Under the pieces are notes generated by a model. The model was not told the DNA's origin. It saw only the letters and a list, made by a program, of their open reading frames with translations, and ran no database searches. 44,963 nt of DNA, from the NCBI GenBank assembly GCA_937891735.1, contig CALAGR010000303.1, positions 1 to 44,963 on the forward strand. Reading direction: 5' to 3'. This DNA is from an uncultured Pseudomonadota bacterium (lineage in GTDB: Bacteria > Myxococcota_A > UBA796 > UBA9615). Position 1 is the stretch's first letter, and each line of letters opens with the position of its first letter. Shown in pieces: positions 17,744-26,265 of this stretch. The translations under genes were made by a program, and so were the position numbers.

Positions 17744-18508
17744 TCAGCCGCCCAGACCGAGGCGATCCCGAACCGCCTTGCGATCCGACTCGAACTTCAG
17801 CGCCGAAAGAAGGACGTCGAAGTTCTCCTCGTCCGCGATCCGGGGGTGCAGGAAGACCAGGGCATCCACCCTGTCCCGGGAGAACGAGAACAGCTCGAGC
17901 AGCGATGCAGCCTCGGTCGAGGTCACCTGGCGCCCCTGCAGGCCCTGGCGCAGCGACTGGAGCTTGCCCTCGTTGAAGGGCGCCGACTCGATGCGGCCCT
18001 TCAAGGCGCGCAGCTCGGTCGGCGTCAGGGCCCCCGTGGCCCGCGCGCTGCCCTCCACCGGAACCACCACGGTCTGCTCAGCGGGCTCGGCCGGAAGCGC
18101 CAGCCCCTCGGCGCGCAACCAGTCACGCAGGTCCTGCTCGCCCTGGAGCTGCCCGATCGCCACGAGCGCGTCCCGCAGCCGGGACCGGACGACGGCCAGC
18201 TCCTGGCGCGCGCTGTCGCTGCCCGGGGCGGCCGCCGCGACGAGGCCGACTTCGAGCTGGATGAGGCGCTCGATCGCCTCCTCGATGGCCGCGATCACGG
18301 CCTCCGATGCGCTCGGCGCCTCCACCGATGCGCTCGGCGCCTCCACCGGCTCTGCCTCCTCGAGGGGCTCCGGGACCGCGGGCGCAGGCTCGCTCGTCGC
18401 CGACCCGGTCAGCGCTTCCTCGTCGCTCTGGGCGCGCACCGGCCCGGCGAGCACGAGGCCGGACAGGAGGGCGAGGATCAGGGTGTTGGTCCGCACGTGG
18501 ATGCCCAT
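17744..18508 (-). CDS. Exported DUF4476-type protein
   Basis: A 254-residue secreted protein with a clear signal peptide (MGIHVRTNTLILALLSGLVL, cleavage likely after VRA, residue 26). A Pro/Glu/Ala-rich linker follows (about 27-70) containing two perfect 7-residue repeats, VEAPSAS. A helical middle comes next, and a C-terminal domain (about 160-254) matches my recollection of DUF4476, common in Myxococcota: FNEGKLQSLRQGLQGRQVTS, then LLELFSFSRDRVDALVFL. The molecular role of DUF4476 is not known. It lies 32 bases after the AlkP-like gene on the same strand and is probably co-transcribed with it. Confidence 0.8.
   Translation of the reverse strand: MGIHVRTNTLILALLSGLVLAGPVRAQSDEEALTGSATSEPAPAVPEPLEEAEPVEAPSASVEAPSASEAVIAAIEEAIERLIQLEVGLVAAAAPGSDSARQELAVVRSRLRDALVAIGQLQGEQDLRDWLRAEGLALPAEPAEQTVVVPVEGSARATGALTPTELRALKGRIESAPFNEGKLQSLRQGLQGRQVTSTEAASLLELFSFSRDRVDALVFLHPRIADEENFDVLLSALKFESDRKAVRDRLGLGG
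18306..18347. repeat. Two exact 21-base tandem copies inside the DUF4476 gene
   Basis: GATGCGCTCGGCGCCTCCACC is repeated exactly at 18306-18326 and 18327-18347. The in-frame unit encodes VEAPSAS in the linker after the signal peptide. Identity at the base level points to a recent duplication. Confidence 0.9.
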
Positions 18509-18540
18509 CTATCGCAGTCTGCACATGACGTCCAGTCCCA

Positions 18541-20457
18541 TCAGTGGGACCGACACCGTTCCGAGAAGCCTTCTTGGTATCCAAGACGGCGCAGCACCAC
18601 ACAATCTTCGACCGTCAGCTCACGCTGGCTGGCGTGCGTCTGGACGGGCCCCACGCACAGGGTCTCCCGCAGGGTCGCCAGCTGCGCGCGCTTCTCCTCC
18701 AGCTTCCAGGCGGCGCCGGGCCGGCGTGAGAGGTCATCCCGCTCGTCGGGGTCGTCTGTGAGGTAGTACAGCTCCGTGGGATTGCCGGCCCCGCCGTCCA
18801 CGAGCTTCCAGGCCCCGTCCCGCACCGCCGATGCGACGATGGCTCCGCGTCGGCTCTCGGCGAGGGTCAGGCGCTCCAGCGGGCCGCGCAGGGCATACTC
18901 GCGCGTCAGGGACGTGCCCTGCCAGCCTCCTCCTTCGGGCGCGCCGGCGAGCTGGGCGAGGGTCGGGGCGACGTCCACGAGGCGGACCGGATCGCCCACG
19001 CGGCGCCCGGAGTGCACGTCGGCGTCGGGGGCGCGAATCAGGAGGGGGACCCGCAGCAGCTCGTCGCTCAGGCCTGCGCCGCGCCGCGGCTCCGCGTCCA
19101 ACGTCGTGCCGTGCAGACCCATCACCACCACGGCCGTGCGGTCGAGCAGATCGCGGCCGTCCATGTACGCGAGCAGCTCGCCCAGGCCCCGATCCATCCA
19201 ACCCACCTCGCCCCGATACAGGGCCTCTGCGCTGGGCCCGGAGGACCCGCTCCCGCCGGACGCCTGGGCCACGGGGTCGCCGGCGGCCCGCGCGAGCTCG
19301 GGGTGCTCGACGAACGGCCGGGAGGGGTCGCGGTACTCCAGCATCAGGAACCAACGCTCACCGCCGTGGCGTCGCAGCCAGTCGATGGCCTCGGACGAGA
19401 CCCGGGGCGCGTCCCGGTAGTAGCGGTCGGACACCGTGGGGCGCCCTGACGAGCGCTCCCAGGCCCGCCGGATGGCGTCGTAGAGCATCAGCCGATACTC
19501 CGCCTCGCCCGCGCGCAGGACCCACCGGGGCCGCAGGAACCGGAAGGTGTCGAAGCCCTGGTCGAAGTTGAAGGAGGCGGTCGCGTCCACGCTCGTGACG
19601 AACGCTCCGGTCGTGTAGCCGTAGTCCCCCAGGACCTCCGCGATGGTCTCGACCGAGTCCGGCAGCACGGCCGTGGGCCCGATGGCGCCGTGGGCGCAGG
19701 GCACCTGGGAGGACAGCACCGAGGCGAAGGACGGCCGGGTGCTCGGGCTGTGCGCGATGGCCTGCTCGTACACGGTGGACTCGGCGGTCAGCCGCGCGAG
19801 CGTCGGAGTCAGCAGCGGGTCCTGCTCGAAGCCATCGGCCCGCAGATCGTCCACCACGATCATCAGCAGGTTCGGCCGATCCAGCAGCGACTCTGCGATG
19901 GGGCGCGGCGCCACGTCCTGACCCGCTCGGTTGTTGATCATCGTGCCGACCGCGAACAGCAGCGTGAACGCCACGAGGGCCAGGTAGACCCCCACGCTTC
20001 CGAGCGGGTGCAGCAGGAACGAGAAGAAGGTCTTCTTCAGGGCGTTCCTGGTGAACAGGTACATGACCGCGGCGAACAGGCCGAAGGCCAGCGCGATGCC
20101 GAGGCGGTCAGCGTCGCTCAGCGCCGCCCCGCCGCTGAAGTCCCGCTCGCCCACGAACTCGGCGACGGCGAGGCCCCCGCCGCAAAACACCACGAGCCAC
20201 GCCACCGTCCAGGATCGCGCCGGCTCCGGGGGCTCCTGGAACGCGACGCTGATCAGGACCGCCACGACGGACAAGACCAGCCCCGCGAGCAGGCCCGCGC
20301 CTCCATAGAGCAGCACCGCCTGCACGAGTCCGGAGTAGTCCTTCGTGCCGAACGCCTGGGTGAGAACGTGCAGCGACTCGACGAGCCCCACGCTGGCTCC
20401 GCCCAGCAGGGCGCCCAGGATCGGCGGGACGGCAGCGCTGCGAATCGATCCGCTCAT
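18541..20457 (-). CDS. Membrane-bound sulfatase/AlkP-superfamily protein with degraded metal site
   Basis: Five predicted membrane helices occupy residues 10-175, followed by a periplasmic alkaline-phosphatase-superfamily domain (RPNLLMIVVDDLRAD, Asp203-Asp204). The nucleophile position, Cys or Ser in sulfatases, is Thr240 in SPSTRPSFASVLSS; Thr is more usual in phosphodiesterases and phosphoethanolamine transferases. The late metal-binding motif, normally S-D-H-G, reads GLHG (L448), so one ligand is lost and activity is doubtful. ATG 20457 is used (GAGG just before it); an ATG at 20505 would add 16 basic residues. The 638-residue product may act on, or simply bind, an envelope polymer. Confidence 0.85.
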   Translation of the reverse strand: MSGSIRSAAVPPILGALLGGASVGLVESLHVLTQAFGTKDYSGLVQAVLLYGGAGLLAGLVLSVVAVLISVAFQEPPEPARSWTVAWLVVFCGGGLAVAEFVGERDFSGGAALSDADRLGIALAFGLFAAVMYLFTRNALKKTFFSFLLHPLGSVGVYLALVAFTLLFAVGTMINNRAGQDVAPRPIAESLLDRPNLLMIVVDDLRADGFEQDPLLTPTLARLTAESTVYEQAIAHSPSTRPSFASVLSSQVPCAHGAIGPTAVLPDSVETIAEVLGDYGYTTGAFVTSVDATASFNFDQGFDTFRFLRPRWVLRAGEAEYRLMLYDAIRRAWERSSGRPTVSDRYYRDAPRVSSEAIDWLRRHGGERWFLMLEYRDPSRPFVEHPELARAAGDPVAQASGGSGSSGPSAEALYRGEVGWMDRGLGELLAYMDGRDLLDRTAVVVMGLHGTTLDAEPRRGAGLSDELLRVPLLIRAPDADVHSGRRVGDPVRLVDVAPTLAQLAGAPEGGGWQGTSLTREYALRGPLERLTLAESRRGAIVASAVRDGAWKLVDGGAGNPTELYYLTDDPDERDDLSRRPGAAWKLEEKRAQLATLRETLCVGPVQTHASQRELTVEDCVVLRRLGYQEGFSERCRSH

Positions 20458-20501
20458 GACCTCAGGCAGTCTCCGGTCGCGTGATCGTAGCTCCGGACGC
20501 G

Positions 20502-20536
20502 GCACGGCCCCGGGACCGAAGTCGCCGGGGCCGTGC
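20502..20536 (-). terminator. Strong hairpin terminator after the outer-membrane protein gene
   Basis: Twelve-base perfect arms GCACGGCCCCGG (20502-20513) and CCGGGGCCGTGC (20525-20536), with an inner GAC/GTC pair giving a small CGAA loop. It lies about 60 bases beyond the stop of the minus-strand gene at 20593. Confidence 0.7.
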
Positions 20537-20546
20537 GAAGAGACGA

Positions 20547-20569
20547 CCCGCCCCCCCGAGGAGGGCGGG
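20547..20569 (-). terminator. Second hairpin of a tandem terminator
   Basis: Arms CCCGCCC (20547-20553) and GGGCGGG (20563-20569) with a 9-base loop, between the stop at 20593 and the stronger hairpin. The two probably act together to separate transcription from the AlkP-like gene downstream. Confidence 0.5.
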
Positions 20570-20592
20570 CCTGATCCCGGGTCTGTGCGGAC

Positions 20593-21405
20593 CTAGTCCT
20601 CGTAGTCGTAGTCCGACTCGAACTGGACGGACGCGCGCACGCTGAAGCTGAACCGGTAGGTCAGGTGCAGCGACGTGTACAGGCTGAACTGGGTGCGCGT
20701 GTCGATGAGGTCGATGTCGTTCGGGTTCGTGGCGCGGGCCCAGGCGAAGTCGATGCCCAGGAACTCGCCGCCGAGCGCGAAGTTGTCGTTGAAGTAGTAC
20801 TCGGCACCGAAGGCGATCTTGAAGCCGGTGGGGCTGAGCAGCTGCTGGTCGTAGATCAGGTAGTCGATGGCGTCGTCCGAGTTGGCCTCGCCGTCACCGT
20901 GACCGGGGGGAGACGCCTCGTAGTCGCCATCCTCGGAGATCGACCCGATGTACTTGTAGAACTCCAGCATGACGAACGGCGGGGCCTTGCCCTTGGCGCG
21001 CTCGATGAAGAAGAACTTGGCGCCGATGTCGAGGCCGAACTGCAGCGCGCTGCCGCTGTCGTCGTCGAGGTCGAGATCGTTGTCGTCGTTGTTGGGATCG
21101 AAGTCGTACGCGTAGGAGGTGCGCTGCATCCCGAACCCGATGAACGGGACGATCTGGTCACCCTTGCCCAGGCCGATGCCGAAGTGGATGTTGATGCCCA
21201 TGCGCGGGAAGGCACCCTTGGACCACGCGGGACCATTCGAGTTCCAGCCGGTCAGGCCGTTGCTCGCGTAGCCACCCAGGTCGCCCATGCGCCAGGTGTT
21301 GATGAGGTTGAGGGAGACCGCGGAGGCCTCCTTGGGCGCGCTGACGAGCCCGATGAACAGAGCGGCGGCAGCCACCAGCACAAATCGCGACAGGTTCCGA
21401 GTCAT
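20593..21405 (-). CDS. Predicted outer-membrane beta-barrel protein
   Basis: A 270-residue exported protein: signal peptide MTRNLSRFVLVAAAALFIGL with cleavage near ASA (about residue 29), then alternating polar/hydrophobic strands rich in Gly and aromatics (MGINIHFGIGLG, FIGFGMQRTSYAY, FKIAFGAEYYFNDNFALGGE, TSLHLTYRFSFSVRASVQF). The strands are joined by acidic loops, including an Asp/Asn stretch DFDPNNDDNDLDLDDDSG that could bind divalent metal. This is the pattern of an 8- to 10-stranded barrel, similar to OmpW/porin-like proteins of Myxococcota. No substrate can be named. It stands alone, with its own promoter and terminators. Confidence 0.75.
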   Translation of the reverse strand: MTRNLSRFVLVAAAALFIGLVSAPKEASAVSLNLINTWRMGDLGGYASNGLTGWNSNGPAWSKGAFPRMGINIHFGIGLGKGDQIVPFIGFGMQRTSYAYDFDPNNDDNDLDLDDDSGSALQFGLDIGAKFFFIERAKGKAPPFVMLEFYKYIGSISEDGDYEASPPGHGDGEANSDDAIDYLIYDQQLLSPTGFKIAFGAEYYFNDNFALGGEFLGIDFAWARATNPNDIDLIDTRTQFSLYTSLHLTYRFSFSVRASVQFESDYDYED

Positions 21406-21515
21406 GTACCTACTCCCGAGGTCGAGATGTTCGAGGGTGCTCCCCAGCCCCCTCCAGATTCAATTGCCTTGAGCTGTCGCCACGAGCCATTTCCGTATGC
21501 CCGTAAGCTGCGCGG

Positions 21516-21544
21516 GTGATACCACCGGGGCACGAGGGGGGCAA
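21516..21544 (-). promoter_or_regulatory. Possible promoter of the outer-membrane protein gene
   Basis: Minus-strand TTGCCC (21544 to 21539), a 17-base spacer and TATCAC (21521 to 21516), about 110 bases before the ATG at 21405. Moderate match to the vegetative consensus. Confidence 0.4.
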
Positions 21545-21554
21545 GGGACAAGGA

Positions 21555-23108
21555 TCACTCTGAGACAAGCCGTGACAAGATCGCCGAACCCAATCCGGCG
21601 AGGCCCGGCCCGTCAGCATCTGCGTGCACGCCCAGGACCACTCCCTGCTCCTCGACCCAGGGCTCCGGTCCGATCCCCAGCCCCGATATGGGAATGATCC
21701 GCAGATCGGGGGCCAGCCCTGCACGGGCACCCGGCCAGTCGGTTCGCCGCTCCAGGCGGGCCACCCGGGCGTCCTGCTCCAGCGCCCGCCCCAGCCGCTC
21801 CAGCGCCGCCACGCCTCGCGCGGGTGGGATCCCCGAGCGGATCCGGACCGCGCCGTGGGCGCCCAGCGTCAGCAACGCGGCCTCCTGCCCCAGCAGGTCG
21901 CCGGGATCGAGCAGCTCGTCCGCGATGGACAGCCCGCGCACCGAGACGAGGGTCAGCTCCGCGTCGGGAGCGGCCACCGCCACCTGATCCAGGGCAGCTT
22001 CGATGCGGTCCAGGCCGCGATCCGCGCGATCCGGCCGCCCCAGCAGCTCGGCCAGCTCGGGCACCCCGAACAGCACCAGGGCCGCATCCCAGTGGCTGAG
22101 GGCCCAGACCGCCTGCTCCGTGCGCAGGTCGACGGCCTCCAGCAGGTCCCCCTCCAGGGCCTCCCAGGGCAGCAGGCCCGCCGCGACGGCCGCGCGGTCG
22201 CCGTAATGCGCCGACGTGCGGGCTCGCCCCACCCGCTGCTGGAGCTCGAGCGCGGCGGCGGTGGGGTGCGACAGCGGCAACCAGGGGGTGCCCGCGTCGG
22301 CCGAGAGGGGCTGCAGCACCAGCGTCAGCGGGTCCAGGCCGTGGGTCCAGATCCGGGTCCAGCCCCAGGCCTGGCGTCCGCCCGGGCCCTGCACGTCGAT
22401 GCGCAGCGGCTCCGACCAGCCCCCGACCTCCAGCGCCACCGACGCAGAGGCAGGCGCCTGCTGGCGGATCTGCCCATCGGCCACCTCGAGGACCGCGGGC
22501 TCCAACGCCAGGGAGGGAGCGCCGACCGGCAGGGCCAGCACGGACCCCCGTGGGGAGGCGACGGCGGACACCTCGAGCACCTGCGCCACCCCCCGGGCCC
22601 CCACCGCGAAGGCGGGCCCGTCGACCGCCCACGGGCCGGGCAGCACCGCCCCCACCACCTGCGTCACCCCACGGGCCGGCGTGGGGGGGAAGTCGTGAGG
22701 CACGCCGAGGATCACAGAACGCGGCACCCCTGTGGTGGTGACCCAGAACGGGGCACCCCGGCGCGGACCCACGCCCCACTGCCGCTGCCCTGCGGCCGGG
22801 TCGGGCGCCTGGAAGGTCACCGCGCCGTCCGCGAACACCCCGTGCTGCCCGGGGGACGTGCCGGTGACGAGGGTCGCCCACGCCGAGGCGGATCCACCGG
22901 CGCCGGTGTCGAGACCCCGACAGCCCTGAGCCACCAACGCCGCGAGCCGGGGGCGCGCCAGGGTCTGCGCGCAGACCGACGGTCCGAGGCCCTCCACGGC
23001 GACGATCACGGCGCGCCTGGCAGGCGACCGGGGAGGCGTGGCCCGCCCGCAGCCCAGGGTCGCCAGGATCAGCAGCAGCAGCAGCGTCCGGTCAGGACGA
23101 GGGGCCAC
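21555..23108 (-). CDS. Lipoprotein of the type I phosphodiesterase (AlkP superfamily) group, metal site altered
   Basis: GTG 23108 overlaps the end of the upstream TPR gene by 17 bases and gives a lipoprotein signal with lipobox LATLGC (C20). The 517-residue product begins with AVIVAVEGLGPSV, then GGSASAWATLVTGTSPGQHG, the nucleophile region of phosphodiesterase/nucleotide pyrophosphatase-like enzymes with Ser in the nucleophile position. The usual first Asp is Glu (VEG for LDG), and the late S-D-H-G motif reads SVRG (V390, R391), so metal binding looks lost. It is therefore probably a binding or structural relative. It is co-expressed with the TPR gene ahead of it. Confidence 0.72.
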   Translation of the reverse strand: MAPRPDRTLLLLLILATLGCGRATPPRSPARRAVIVAVEGLGPSVCAQTLARPRLAALVAQGCRGLDTGAGGSASAWATLVTGTSPGQHGVFADGAVTFQAPDPAAGQRQWGVGPRRGAPFWVTTTGVPRSVILGVPHDFPPTPARGVTQVVGAVLPGPWAVDGPAFAVGARGVAQVLEVSAVASPRGSVLALPVGAPSLALEPAVLEVADGQIRQQAPASASVALEVGGWSEPLRIDVQGPGGRQAWGWTRIWTHGLDPLTLVLQPLSADAGTPWLPLSHPTAAALELQQRVGRARTSAHYGDRAAVAAGLLPWEALEGDLLEAVDLRTEQAVWALSHWDAALVLFGVPELAELLGRPDRADRGLDRIEAALDQVAVAAPDAELTLVSVRGLSIADELLDPGDLLGQEAALLTLGAHGAVRIRSGIPPARGVAALERLGRALEQDARVARLERRTDWPGARAGLAPDLRIIPISGLGIGPEPWVEEQGVVLGVHADADGPGLAGLGSAILSRLVSE

Positions 23109-24309
23109 AGCTCTCGGGCATCTCGGTGAACCGCTCGTCTTCGGGGAAGTCGCGGCGGGATCGCGCCAGGGCATCCACCCGCTCCTCGTTCAGGCCGAGC
23201 CGGCACAGCGAGATGAGCAGATCGAACCGCCAGGTCGCGTCCTCGGGCGACAGCACCGCCGCCCGACGGTAGTGCGCCAGGGCTTCGGGCTCCCGCTCCA
23301 GCCGGCTCAGGACCATGGCCACGAGGTGGTGCAGCGGTGCGTCGTCGGGGCGGGCCGCAAGCGCCACCCGGGCCGCGCGTTCGGCGTCCTCGTACTGACC
23401 CATCTGCAGCAGGTGCCCCGCCGCAGCGGCGGCCGCCCCGGGATCCGGCCGACCGTGCTCCACCACGCCCCGGAAGGCGGCGGCGGCGGCGTCGGTTCGA
23501 CCGAGTCGGAGCAGACCCAGGCCGCGGTAGTAGGACGTGAGCCCTCCGCCGACGGCCTCGGCGCCGGTCTCGGCGGTGGCCTCCACGAGCCCGGTCCAGT
23601 CCGCCGCCTGCTCCAGCCGCTCGAACAGCTGGCGCCGGTAGGCCGGGTGCTCGGGATCCTGGTCCACGGCCCGGCGAATGGCCGTCAGCGCTGCGGGGGC
23701 GTCGCCGATCTCCGCCAGGAGCGTGCTCACCTGCCACGCCAGCGCAGCCGAGGGCATGGTGGACTCCAGTTCCTCCAGCAGGGTCCGGGCGCCCTCCAGA
23801 TCCTGCTGCGCGACGAGCACGAACGCCCGGGCGCGGGTCACCTGGGGATCCGCCGGGAGCTTCAGGTCGATCCGCCGCACCAGGCCCGCGGCCGCCGACA
23901 CGGCCCCCCGACCCAGCAGCCCGTTGACCAGGTGCACCGCCACCCACCCCTCCGGGCGGAGTCGCAGCGAGCGCCGGAGCGCGCTCTCGGACTGCAGGGT
24001 TCGCCCGCTGGCGGCGGCGGCGATCCCGAGCAGATGCAGCGCGTCCGGATCCCGCGGGCTCTCCTTGATCTGGGCCATCAGATCCTTGCGGGCCCCGTCG
24101 GGATCGCCCGCCTTGAGGCGGAACCACGCCCGGGCCAGCCGCGGGTCCGCGCGCATCGCGTCCCGCAGCGGGAGCATGGCCACGCCATCGAGCCCGTCGT
24201 GCGCTGGCTGGGCAGCGCGAGCGGGAGCCGCGAGGAGAAGCACGAAGAGGAGGAGGAGGAGCCGCACCAGAACGGGCGGGAGGATACCAACATGCGGGAG
24301 AGGCGCCAT
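23092..24309 (-). CDS. Exported TPR-repeat protein
   Basis: A 405-residue protein with an N-terminal signal peptide (VLVRLLLLLFVLLLAAPARA, cleavage near ARA-A) followed by about nine TPR-like helix pairs, for example PDALHLLGIAAAASGRTLQS, LAWQVSTLLAEIGDAPAALT and APLHHLVAMVLSRLEREPEA. Such repeats usually scaffold protein complexes, here in the periplasm. It is the first gene of a two-gene unit with the AlkP-like lipoprotein gene, which overlaps its 3' end. It is divergent from the radical SAM gene at 24395, with 85 bases between starts. Confidence 0.85.
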   Translation of the reverse strand: MAPLPHVGILPPVLVRLLLLLFVLLLAAPARAAQPAHDGLDGVAMLPLRDAMRADPRLARAWFRLKAGDPDGARKDLMAQIKESPRDPDALHLLGIAAAASGRTLQSESALRRSLRLRPEGWVAVHLVNGLLGRGAVSAAAGLVRRIDLKLPADPQVTRARAFVLVAQQDLEGARTLLEELESTMPSAALAWQVSTLLAEIGDAPAALTAIRRAVDQDPEHPAYRRQLFERLEQAADWTGLVEATAETGAEAVGGGLTSYYRGLGLLRLGRTDAAAAAFRGVVEHGRPDPGAAAAAAGHLLQMGQYEDAERAARVALAARPDDAPLHHLVAMVLSRLEREPEALAHYRRAAVLSPEDATWRFDLLISLCRLGLNEERVDALARSRRDFPEDERFTEMPESCGPSS

Positions 24310-24382
24310 CGAAGCGTAGACGGACGAGGAGCCGCGACATTCGACGCAGGGGGGCCGTGTCGCGGTCGCAGATCCCGGGTGC

Positions 24383-24388
24383 TACGTT
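24383..24388 (+). promoter_or_regulatory. Predicted -10 box before the first radical SAM gene (leaderless)
   Basis: TACGTT within GCTACGTT, the same octamer as before the BPI-like gene. The GTG start at 24395 lies 7 bases after the box, exactly where transcription should begin, so the mRNA may be leaderless. No good -35 box is seen. Confidence 0.35.
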
Positions 24389-24394
24389 CCAGCC

Positions 24395-25501
24395 GTGCCT
24401 TTGCCACCGATTCTGCACGCCGAAGACGGCCTGAACGAGGGACAGGCCATCGCCGCGAGGATCCGTCAATGGGACGCCGGGGAGACCCGGGGCCCCTACA
24501 CGATGGAGCTCTACCCGACGATGACCTGCAACATCGACTGTGTGTTCTGCGACACGACGTATCGCAAGGGCAAGCAGACGGGCGAGCTGACCCCCGACCA
24601 GTACTGGACGATCCTGGACGACGCGCGGGACCTGGGCGTGCGGCGGGTGTTCATCCTCGGCGGCGGCGAGCCCCTGGTCCGCAAGGACGTGACGCCCGAG
24701 CTGATGCGCCGCATCAAGGACTACGGGATGGAGGGCCACATCGCGACGAACGGCACGCTGTTCGACGAGGCCCTCATCGACCAGGTCATCGACACCGGCT
24801 GGGACGAGCTGCACTTCTCGCTCGACGCGCCCGATCCCGGGGTCAACGACTACCTGCGGGGCCGCAAGGGGGTGTTCGAGAAGGTCGCCCAGACGATGTG
24901 CCGGATCCACGGCAAGAAGCACGCCCTCGGGCGGGGGCCCCAGGACGCACCGCGCATGCTCGTGCACGCCGTGGTGACCAACAAGAACTACTGGATGTTC
25001 GCGGACATGGTCCGGTTCGCCAGCGCCGTGGGGGCCTTTCGGGTCAACTTCGACTACATCATCGCGTACCGGCCCGAGCAGCACGCGCTGACGCTGTCGG
25101 ACGACGAGAAGCGGCAGGTCCCCGCCCTCGCCCGCGAGGCGATGCAGGTCGCGCAGGAGCGTGAGATCATCACCACCCTGGACCAGTTCCTGCTGCCCGA
25201 GACCATGGACCGGGGCGCGATGACGTTCCCCCAGAGCGGGCCCGCGGACGCCCAGCACGCCCCCTGCCTCAACCCCTGGTACTACCTCGTGGTGCAGCCC
25301 AACGGCGCGGTCAGCCCCTGCTGCGTGATCACCGGCCAGGGCGAGTCGGCGGGGGATGGCCTGGCCGCGGTCTGGAACGACGGGGCGTACTTCTCGTCCC
25401 TTCGGGAGTCCATGAAGGCCAAGGAGATGACCGACCTCTGCCGGAACTGCTCGATGTCGATCATCTCGCGCAACGACTACATCCGCGAGTCGTTGCCGTG
25501 A
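24395..25501 (+). CDS. Radical SAM/SPASM enzyme
   Basis: Uses a [4Fe-4S] cluster and S-adenosylmethionine to make a radical that modifies an unknown substrate. The cluster motif is CNIDCVFC (C45, C49, C52), followed by the SAM-binding GGGEPL and a TIM-barrel body. A C-terminal SPASM domain for extra clusters has C291, C309, C310, C349 and C352 (CLNPWYYLVVQPNGAVSPCC ... CRNC). GTG 24395 gives 368 residues. The next gene starts within its stop (GTGA), so the two radical SAM enzymes are made together. No short precursor peptide gene is near, and the glycan genes downstream favour a sugar or small-molecule substrate over a peptide. Confidence 0.9.
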   Translation: MPLPPILHAEDGLNEGQAIAARIRQWDAGETRGPYTMELYPTMTCNIDCVFCDTTYRKGKQTGELTPDQYWTILDDARDLGVRRVFILGGGEPLVRKDVTPELMRRIKDYGMEGHIATNGTLFDEALIDQVIDTGWDELHFSLDAPDPGVNDYLRGRKGVFEKVAQTMCRIHGKKHALGRGPQDAPRMLVHAVVTNKNYWMFADMVRFASAVGAFRVNFDYIIAYRPEQHALTLSDDEKRQVPALAREAMQVAQEREIITTLDQFLLPETMDRGAMTFPQSGPADAQHAPCLNPWYYLVVQPNGAVSPCCVITGQGESAGDGLAAVWNDGAYFSSLRESMKAKEMTDLCRNCSMSIISRNDYIRESLP

Positions 25502-26265
25502 ACCTCAACCTCGAGCTGACCGACCTGTGCAACGTGAAGTGCCGGTTCTGCGGGCAGGCCGACAACCCGAAGGTGCACGGCTTCCAGGCCAACAAGTTCA
25601 TGAAGTGGGACGTCTGGAAGGCGTCCATCGACGGGCTCGCGGACTTCGAGGACGAAGTGGACCTGTGTCCCCACTGGCTCGGCGAGCCGACGCTGCACCC
25701 CGAGTTTGACCGGTTCGTGCGCTACGCCTTCGAGAACAACGCCGGGAACCGGCTGTTCCGGCACTTCAAGCTGCACACCAACGGCACGCTGCTCGACGCG
25801 GATCGCATCGACACGCTCCTGGACTGCGCGAACATGCCCGACCAGGCCCCGGACACGTTCGGGTTCGTGCACTTCTCGGTCGATGCGTACACCCCTGCGG
25901 TGTACCTGCAGCTCAAGAAGGTGGACGTCGGCGCGCGGGTCTACGCCAACATCCGGGCCCTGCTCCGACGCCGCGAGGAGCGTGGGCTGCAGTGGCCCCG
26001 AATCACCAACGCGTTCATCGTCACGCCCGAGAACCGGCACGAGGCCCGGTGGTTCCTGGACTTCTGGACCCGGGTCTTCCAGGGGCTCGACCTGCCCTTC
26101 GACGTGGTCTACGACTGGCCCCTGCGGTTCCGGGACAACCTGTACTTCCGGCGACTGCACCAGGCCGAGCAGGCCGACGCGGACCGGCTGCACCGCGCCG
26201 TGCTCGACGAGCTCGGGGTGCTCGGTCTGGATGAGGCTGGCGCCTTCATCGAAGAGGCGTTCTGA
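25498..26265 (+). CDS. Radical SAM enzyme core without its SPASM domain
   Basis: A 255-residue protein opening directly with the radical SAM motif: CNVKCRFC (C11, C15, C18), then WLGEPTLHPEFDRFV in the GGE-like position and a barrel ending near AFIVTPENRHEARWFLDFW. The family usually continues into a C-terminal SPASM domain; here the frame stops at 26263-26265 and that domain follows as a separate gene starting in TGATG. GTG 25498 overlaps the previous stop by 4 bases. The two halves probably assemble as a two-chain enzyme acting with the first radical SAM protein. Confidence 0.88.
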   Translation: MNLNLELTDLCNVKCRFCGQADNPKVHGFQANKFMKWDVWKASIDGLADFEDEVDLCPHWLGEPTLHPEFDRFVRYAFENNAGNRLFRHFKLHTNGTLLDADRIDTLLDCANMPDQAPDTFGFVHFSVDAYTPAVYLQLKKVDVGARVYANIRALLRRREERGLQWPRITNAFIVTPENRHEARWFLDFWTRVFQGLDLPFDVVYDWPLRFRDNLYFRRLHQAEQADADRLHRAVLDELGVLGLDEAGAFIEEAF

